From Prostheceraeus crozeri (lineage: Eukaryota > Platyhelminthes > Polycladida > Euryleptidae), in NCBI GenBank assembly GCA_907163375.1, contig CAJQUW010011508.1, forward strand, positions 496,001 to 560,000: a stretch of DNA of 64,000 bases. The letters are read 5' to 3'. Shown here piece by piece: positions 56,601-64,000 of this stretch. The position numbers and the translations under genes are program-made. The notes beneath the pieces were generated by a model, which saw nothing but the letters and a program-made list of their open reading frames with translations, had not been told where the DNA came from and made no database searches. The first letter of the stretch is position 1, and each line of letters opens with the position of its first letter.

Positions 56601-59600
56601 AAGAATTGAAATTAATTTTCACTGCCTTGCAGATTTTCATTTTATCTCTAGACGACAAAAAGATAGCAAGTTTTTGAAAAATTATAGAAAAAAGGAATCT
56701 TTTTTGAGAGAGTTAAACTCATTCTATTCATATTCCTACTTTATGCAGTACATTCACATAAAATTTCATTGCAATCCGATGAAAGTTAGAAACATTACGG
56801 CTAATTTTCACTACCTATCTACTTAGAACCCATCCTGTGCTTGAAAGATTTGAGTATCATTTTGTGACCAGTTAGTTTATTTACAACAATAACATCGGTT
56901 GTCATGACGTTTCATTATCCTTAACAGCAAAGCTAACGGTTACAAGTAGTATCACATTTCTGCCTACTCTGACAGCATTGGTTGAAATGTTCGAAGATTT
57001 TGAATCTTTGACTAAAGAACGCTATGACCTGAAATGTCACAGCGTTCTTCGGAGAAATAACGAAAGTCATTTGAAATAGTGCAATCCTGAATTGAATATC
57101 CGGCATCGGACGTGTATGTAAGCAGAAATAGAGATTCAGATGAATTATTTTGCTCATTATGAAATTCCATGACTTTGAATGAGTGGGATGCTTTTTTATG
57201 GTTGTATGCGAAGTGAGGCAAACGCGTCTTTAGTCGATACTAATTACCCTGCAAACTAATGGAATGTAAATGTACTTAAAGTGCATGTTGCCATGAGTAA
57301 CAGTCGCATGATAAATAACATCTATAAATTTATTTTTTCTCAACAACTCATTTGAATTTTCTCGTAACGAATATCCAAATATTTCAGAAATCCACATCAC
57401 ATAGCTCCAATGACTTAAGATATTTGCCAGTTTACATGAACGGCGACCATTCGTTACTCCCTGGCGATTCAACAAGGATGTACTTGCAAAGTCCTCAACA
57501 CAATTAGAGTTCAAAAGGCATTACTACTATTTTTGTCGCTCATTAAATTTTGGGTGAACCCCAAGATCGAAGACAAAGATTACTCTCGGGGTAAATATTG
57601 ACTGCACCACAAGATTAGCCCCAAGAGTAACCACCCATTTAGTGAAGGTACTGAAGAAAGTAAATGTACGACTTCATCTATAGTAGGGTTTAACGGGAAA
57701 TGCATTTTCGGGAAATCTCGGGAATTCATATCAATTTTCCGGGAATTTTTCTCGTCAATTTTTTGAGTTTGAGGTCCGAAGCTATGCAATTTATGAGACT
57801 TGTTACGCCGGGATGAAAAAAAGTCTAAAGTGCATTGCGGACGGTGAAACAGGTAACTAAATGGTTGTTTCTGCATAATGCCATGAATTCTTTGACAGCC
57901 TTGTTCTCGTCAGTAAAGAAATCACATAATTTCAGATTTTTGATGAAGGCGCTGTTTGTTGACCACCTATTTTCAACTTTTCCATAATTCCATATGAATG
58001 GCTCTCCAAAATTACATATGAACCGAAAGTGGATAATTCGTTTTTCAAGAATTAATGAGCCTTGTGCCTAGTTTCAGTGGCCTTTAATTTCTGCGACGGA
58101 TGTTTTGACAAAAGAGTCAGAAAACGAAGTTGTGGAGCTTTTCTTCGTTTCACTAAGTCATTTTGCATACGAAATTGGGGCATGTGATAGCCCGATAGGC
58201 AGCAAGAAATAAACGCGCCCACAGAGATAGACACTATAGGATTTTAACTGCACACGATGATTGTATTAATGCTTGCTGACATTGTCAGTTCCTGGAAATC
58301 TTGGTTCTCTGCCGATGAGTTAAGAATTTTTTGAGTCAGAAATTATCGACTGATTCTTCATACACTTCATTTTATAGCCATCTATTCGGGCTACATGTAA
58401 TTGATGCTACGACGTGCCTTGCCTGCTGATACTGTGAATTCTCAGATTTGAGATTTACTTAAAGTATGCATGCAAGAAATACACAATAAGGAATCAAATG
58501 ACATTTCATGAATCTTGTCGAGTTGGATGAGTAGTGGACTTTATCCATTGCACTGCGATTCATTAAGTAATTTCGGAAATGAAATATGATTTGGTGCATG
58601 TGATTCGTCAGATTGTTTGATGACCAGTGATCGCTCATCAATTATTGGCGAAGCTTGCTGCTCGTTATTCCATGACTGTTTTTATGTCATGGCACCTAAT
58701 TTTTGTGAAATTAGCGGTGCGGATTCTCAAAATGATTAAATATAAAAAAAATCCAAATTAGTTAAGTTGCATATTCTGAACTTGCATTTTTTAAATAATC
58801 AAACCATAGAGGTATGTAGTTTCCTTTTGTTTTTTTTGTTTGAGACAATGACATTACAGTCAGACAAAAGTTGTGCACTTAACAGAAGCCAAAGTAGGAT
58901 AATATATGCTATGCGTTACACCCTTCCTTATGTTATTCCTGGTTGGATTATTTTCTGTGACGCTTGCTTTATTGCTAAGTTGTTGAGACGCCATGTTCTT
59001 TCAGGAGTAGCTGTTCTGTATATTAATAAGCATTATGCTTCGCTCTAGTGGATGAAATTAACTCAGATTTCACTTCTTTAGGTACAGACTAAGACAGTTA
59101 TCCACTCTAAGTTTCATCGATGATTACTGTCTGAATACCTAGTATTTTCGTCATGTATCGTATAGAGTAGTCATGTATCATTTTTCAAATCTTCTGATGT
59201 TGATTTTGGCCAAGGTATTATCCTACTCAACGCTTAAAGTTTCTATCGATGAACCAATGTATGTAGGTGTGTACATTAAATATATCTTATTTTTCAAGGA
59301 GCTCATTATAATTAACATTCAATGTGCGTTCTCTGGCATTTACTATTTATAAAATTATTTGAGCGCAATATCATTTCAGTCCTATACAGCATCAGTTTAA
59401 CGCAAAAATAGTGGGTGATCATGTAAATCGAAGTCATATCGATGTGATTAAGCGAATTATTAATCGTTGCATAAAACGATTAATAACTGTGCGATTCGTC
59501 TTTAAAAGTGCTTTAAACTCCCATTATTGTCACTCATTATGTCTTCCGTGTAAAATTCATTATGTGTAAGCACGTGCGCATCCTGCTATTTGCACTGATT

Positions 59601-62199
59601 GCAGTCACAGAATAAGCCGGTCGCTTTTGATCAAGTCTCGATCTAAAGAATCGCCTCCTGATAGTGCTGACCAAGAACGTTGCAATGACATTAAAATATA
59701 TGGTCAGCCAAAGTTCCAGTCTGTGTGCAATATTCATCTGCTGATGTTCACCATCTTCGTGTAATAAGATACTTAACGTCATTTGCAAATTCTCTTCGAA
59801 CGGTAGTTGGAAGAACGGAAAGACTTATATTCAAGGCGGGTCAATGTACTCTTGCAATAAATTGGGAGATGTAATATAGCTACTCACCGCAGCGATCTTG
59901 CGGCGCTCCTAGCAGGACCTTCATTCGGAACGTGATGAAGTGCTGGTAGCGTACCAAGACCGCAAGAGTATCAACCAAACGTCCTTCTGTACTAGCGATG
60001 ATGGAAACACTTTATAGGTTTTTCCTTATCTGTCGAGTTTGTGACAATCTGGGTCTACTGAGCCCATGACATAACACACAAAACAATGAAAAAAAAAACA
60101 AAAACGAACTGCATTTTCGCATTCTCGTTTATACTGACGACAACACGTGCACCGACTGCTTTTCACACATGTTAATTTTCATCAAATATCACTCTTATTG
60201 CGTGATCTCAGGTCATGAATAACAGTGCACAAAAAATACTCGCATTTGTTCAAAAATGAAGTACATTTAACATGAGTTTACTTTATGAAATATTCTTTTC
60301 GATTTTTAAAGACTCTGGAACGGCGTATTGACGACCCTGGCAGGAAGGAGCTAGTGTTAGAGGAAGAACAGGATATTAAATAATACGATGTTAGTTTTTG
60401 AGATTATTTTCCATATTCGTGTGTTATCCTTCCCTTTGTCTGCAGTACTTAATTCTCTTCGATTTTTTGTTTCATCTTCTGTGGATCATTAGTTTCGGGA
60501 GACAAATGACAAGGTTGGATGTCTCACGGAAGAGCGATTCTATCTGGTCATATTTTGCATTATATCGATGTCTGAGTTTTTGAACATGTCTCATTTAAGA
60601 TTTCGATCAAACATGAAACTAATTTGTTTTTGATAACATTTATCTGATATATCGTTTCTAATCAATTCATACGAATCTCAATTACAACTTCATTTCAACT
60701 TCAATCATTACATTGATGCGCTCATGTATATACTGTTCTTCTGTAAGAAGCGTTACAATTTCCGCAACTATGCTTAATAGATTTCTGGTAGAAGAGATTC
60801 GAAATTGAGGTGTTATTCAAAGTGTTCTCCTTCCTCGTTTGAGGCATCTGTGGAGTTATTTGAAAACAGATTCCTATCATTTGGTCTTAATTAAGTTTTC
60901 GATGTGATTGTTCTCTCATGTGTCGATGTAATTAAATTGACATCGAAGCTGGTAATTAAATTGACATCAGTGAAAAATAAGTAGTGGTTTATCGATGCAT
61001 TCCAAGGGCTCGTCGTGAATTCTTATCGTGAACATATCAGGTGTTTTAGCATTATTCGCAATTCTTAAGATGAAGGTCAAGTGTAACCTTGGGTTGGACA
61101 TAATGCGTTGCCATGATTCTGCAGGTCGGACATGCTTTCACGGACTCTTTCACTATAAATAATTGATTTATCAAAAAAACATATTTTGCTATTTGTATTT
61201 TCATTGTTAATGAAATACATTTTATATGTATTTCTTATTAGGAATTGCAATTAATTTCACTCCCGAGAAATTATAGCGATGTATAATTTTCAGATTTAGA
61301 TGATTGCAAAGCCTCATACTGTATATCGACGAAATTGCATCTAGTCATTAGCAGATATAATATAATTGTTTATGCTGTGTAGGAAATATTGCACATTAAA
61401 GATGAACGTCAGGTCAGCTTTCAAGAATCTTGAAATCACACTCGAACTAAAGGACAAGGCGATCCCGAGGTCTGGTTGGGTCGAGATATTTCACCCAAAC
61501 TCGATGAGCAGTATCAAAACCCAGCTCTACCCGACCAGACTAGATCCAAAACCATTTACATGTATGATAGTGTGACAGTAGTGTATTCGCATGACCTGAA
61601 AATGATCGTACAAAGTCGAGATGGTACTAAGTCATACTAGACTCTGCACACAAATGTTTATTACAAACATAGGAATATTAATTAGAAAGTTGATGATGGG
61701 CAGTCGATCACACAAAAAATTTACCCCACTGTACGGAACTGGACATTAGGAGAAAATCATTTAAAGGGCGATAATAAAGTTAGGAACGAAGGTGATATTT
61801 TATATTCTTCCTTTTCGAACAAATCTGCTTTTATCGATAGGTGGTGCCTAACATGGCGACAACAGCCTCCAATCCAGATGCCAAGGGATTGATAGGGAAT
61901 GATTCATGTGATAGATGGTCCCACCGCATTAGCAAAAAGCCCTCAGCTTATCATTGCTTTGTAACTACTGAGTAGTGAACTGACTAAAATATAATGATAC
62001 GCGATCAAAATTCACATTGTGGCCAGACATGTTCCGATTTCTGTGACATTTCGAAGGAGATGTTTAAGTTGAATTCGGTGCTGATTATTGGATAATGATG
62101 TCTAGACTGCACTGAAATACCTCATTCAAATCGCTCAAAATGATTCATTGCTTTGGTACAGATGTCTATGAACCAAATCTAATTCAAAATTTCAAATCA
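56601..62199. other. Long gene-poor stretch
   Basis: No exon or RNA gene I can support in 5.6 kb. Small features: TTACTCT-CGGGG and CCCCAAGAGTAA in inverted orientation at about 57580-57630; a run of CGGGAAAT/CGGGAATT motifs at 57690-57750 that recalls hAT termini; a perfect 12-bp hairpin TTATTAATCGTT/AACGATTAATAA at 59457-59486; and a duplicated GTAATTAAATTGACATC at about 60928-60968. Confidence 0.4.
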
Positions 62200-62580
62200 A
62201 CCGACATTACTCTGATAAACCATCTATTAGTATTTCACTTATCATAACGAAGTGGAAAAGGTCGAGCGAAATGACTGGCTGGTTGCATAGTGTGCAATTT
62301 GAGGAATACGAAGAAGCACCAAATGGAAGGACAATCTGTCGATGGACCGATAAGTTCTTCAGCACGAGCTCCGTCACACCTCGTTCAACTGTCTTTGTCG
62401 CAGTGTCATGCCATGGAAATATTGCAGTAGACATCAATGATGAAGATGTGACAAATAGTCGTTGTTGTGATAGTCTGACTGAGAATGTAATTCCAGCATT
62501 TTCTGGAATTGCTGCGTTTCAGGAAGATGCAGCTACGCCCAATTTGATAGCAACAAGACGAGGAACTTGTTTAGCCTGCG
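62200..62580 (+). mobile_element. mariner-like transposase relic with internal deletion
   Basis: The frame 62271-62630 joins an N-terminal helix-turn-helix-like piece (EAPNGRTICRWTDKFFSTSS) to a catalytic-core piece (DSLTENVIPAFSG, then AAFQEDAATP in place of the usual QDGAPPH). The section normally between them is much shortened. A lone CACCCTGTA at about 63344-63352, like the right terminus of the 49.5-kb element, may be its 3' end, with SINEs inserted between. No left terminus was found. Confidence 0.6.
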
Positions 62581-62602
62581 ATTGCGTCGCTTCTCCTTTC
62601 AG

Positions 62603-62857
62603 ACCGCACATCCTTTGCACGGCAATTTGATCTATCGTTTATTTCATTTCGTTCATTTGCCATTTGTATTTGCGATATGGCTTCAGATGCTTTGGTGACG
62701 TGAACAATCCATCCCCCGCTACTTGTCTCGATATCGGCAGTAGCAATTGTGCCTAGCTATTTATACACACTATATAGCTATATACGCGTTTATGTCAGCA
62801 CGTGTGTACAGTGTGATGGTGAGACTATATCCTGCCATTTGACACGATCGCATGTAA
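62603..62857 (+). mobile_element. tRNA-derived SINE, family 2, copy B
   Basis: Shares CCGCACATCCTTTGCACGGC, the TTTATTTCATTTCGTTCATT stretch, TTTGCGATATGGCTTCAGAT and a GATCGCATGTAA end with copy A at 25955-26245. Its tRNA-like head is too worn to delimit. The next SINE begins immediately at its 3' end. Confidence 0.7.
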
Positions 62858-63045
62858 GTAGCCCGTAGCTCAATTGGTAGAGCCAAGGACATCTTAATAT
62901 CTGTTTACCATTTTAAGATGTCCTTGGTAGAACACAGGTCTAGGCCACCTGGGGTCGTAGATTTGAGTCCTACCAGCCACAAACATTTTCGTGACATTCT
63001 GATCTATTTTTTATTTCATTTCGCTCATTTCTTAATCCATAATAA
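62858..63045 (+). mobile_element. tRNA-derived SINE, family 2, copy C, with hairpin in the head
   Basis: The head is clear: GCCCGTAGCTCAATTGGTAG (A box) and GTAGATTTGAGTCCTACCAG (B box), then CCACAAACATTTTCGTGACA and the family body GATCTATTTTTTATTTCATT. Between the boxes lies a perfect inverted repeat CCAAGGACATCTTAA (62883-62897) / TTAAGATGTCCTTGG (62913-62927). This makes the box spacing about 45 bp longer than in a tRNA. Only a short body follows before similarity ends. Confidence 0.75.
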
Positions 63046-64000
63046 AGTGTGTTCGTGTAGCTTCGAGAACAATGAACAGCTCAGACGTCGAATCGGAAGG
63101 GAACTCGACCGCGTTCCAATTTCATTCACTAAAAACTTTTACAGGAATTTCGCTCATTGCTGTGGAGCTTGCGTATCACAGAGTGGCGGTCATAGTAAGG
63201 ATTTGCAATAACCTTCATCGTTATATGATTTTCTGATATCCTTAGTTACCTGAGTTCCTGTTCATTTCATTAATACGCATTAGTGATTACATACACTGAA
63301 ATAATTGTAGTTTTTATTGAAAAGTCGTGCAATGTGGTATTCACCCTGTACATCAGTCCATCAACAGGGGAACTCACCACAAAAGGTGAGTCTTCTTGAA
63401 ATAATCAATCATTAGTAAAAAGGAAGCTGTCATGCAATACGTGGTTTTCATGCGTTCTTGTATTCTTCAAATACACATTACACGTTGGTTACAATTTCTA
63501 TTTTAGCCGATGAAATGTCTCACAAGTGCTGCTGCTATTGTTTTCCGACAATGCCATTGATATCAAAGAATGAACTATCCCGTTTCTATTTCAATCATTG
63601 CTAAAGATAAGTCTACATAAACGGACTTGAAAGTGCATGCGGAAATGTGATAAACACTAACACGGATGTGAGTGCTGTTAGTGTAATCTTTCATGGCGCC
63701 ATAGCTGTACGCTACTGACTTGAAGATGCATTCTCTTAGGCGATGTTTGTAATTATTATATGAGTGGAAAAAAGCTTCTAGTTTCGGCATATTTTGGAGA
63801 CGTTCACATGCTATAATAGCATCGATTTTTATTCGAATGATGACTGAAAGCTTTTCTTTCTTTGAAGCAAATTGTAATTTTTCAATCAAACGTCTCCTGC
63901 TTAATGATTTATGAATTTGAAATGTGAAATATTAAAAAAGGATGCAGTAATAGGATGTGCGGCTGGAAAGTTAAACGCAGCTCTATGGGCTTTAGTTTTC
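63046..64000. other. No gene seen
   Basis: No supported gene to the window end. A perfect 7-bp hairpin ACTCACC-ACAAAA-GGTGAGT lies at 63372-63391. Confidence 0.4.

Noticed and set aside
57690-57750. hAT terminus from CGGGAAAT repeats
   Set aside because: No matching opposite end or target duplication was found; kept only as a note in the gap description.
62858-62980. A genuine tRNA gene
   Set aside because: The A and B boxes are present, but a 45-bp hairpin separates them and the acceptor stem does not close. It is a SINE head.

Overview
This is eukaryotic, animal-type DNA. Genes are sparse. Spliced coding exons with GT/AG borders are seen at 33802-34035 and in the transposase at 38237-41114. 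A single-exon seven-helix receptor lies at 52588-54135. Most other recognisable content is transposable-element debris. The mix of elements (Polinton, hAT, several mariner-like families with an N-terminal helix-turn-helix, Penelope-like, several LINEs, tRNA-derived SINEs) points to an invertebrate metazoan. I cannot place it more closely.

Layout: 1 to about 7490 is the right part of an AT-rich Polinton/Maverick (adintovirus-like) element that runs off the left edge. It carries three leftward genes (one a C2H2 finger protein), then rightward genes for a fibre-like protein, a coiled coil, two small membrane-active-looking proteins, a broken major-capsid gene and a PLA2-integrase fusion, and a leftward adenain-type protease. 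It is sprinkled with tiny hairpins, mostly with 3-base loops, and has a 33-bp inverted repeat around the capsid cassette. 7.5-17.8 kb holds unusual repeats and two LINE 3' ends. 17803-20690 is a hAT element with terminal repeats and a perfect 8-bp target duplication. 21-32 kb is mostly silent, with SINEs, a fold-back element and a mariner relic. 33.8-34.8 kb holds one exon of a copper-transporting P-type ATPase and a histone-H1-like pseudogene.

36.4-42.5 kb is a three-level nest. A LINE is split by a complete 4503-bp DNA transposon (37145-41647), which itself contains a 192-bp MITE. The large transposon has 30-bp terminal repeats, an AGAT target duplication, an array of subterminal repeats and an uninterrupted two-exon 725-residue transposase-like gene with a 48-bp coding minisatellite. 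It is the most interesting object in the window: it looks intact and perhaps active, and belongs to a poorly characterised transposase family.

43.4-46.3 kb has a SINE, a LINE 3' end, a possible orphan exon and a Penelope-like fragment with 230-bp inverted arms. 49504-51076 is a full-length but decayed mariner-like element. 52588-54135 is the one clearly complete host gene, a class A GPCR with odd motifs. 56-63 kb holds two more mariner relics and tandem SINEs. The remaining stretches show no gene I can support.
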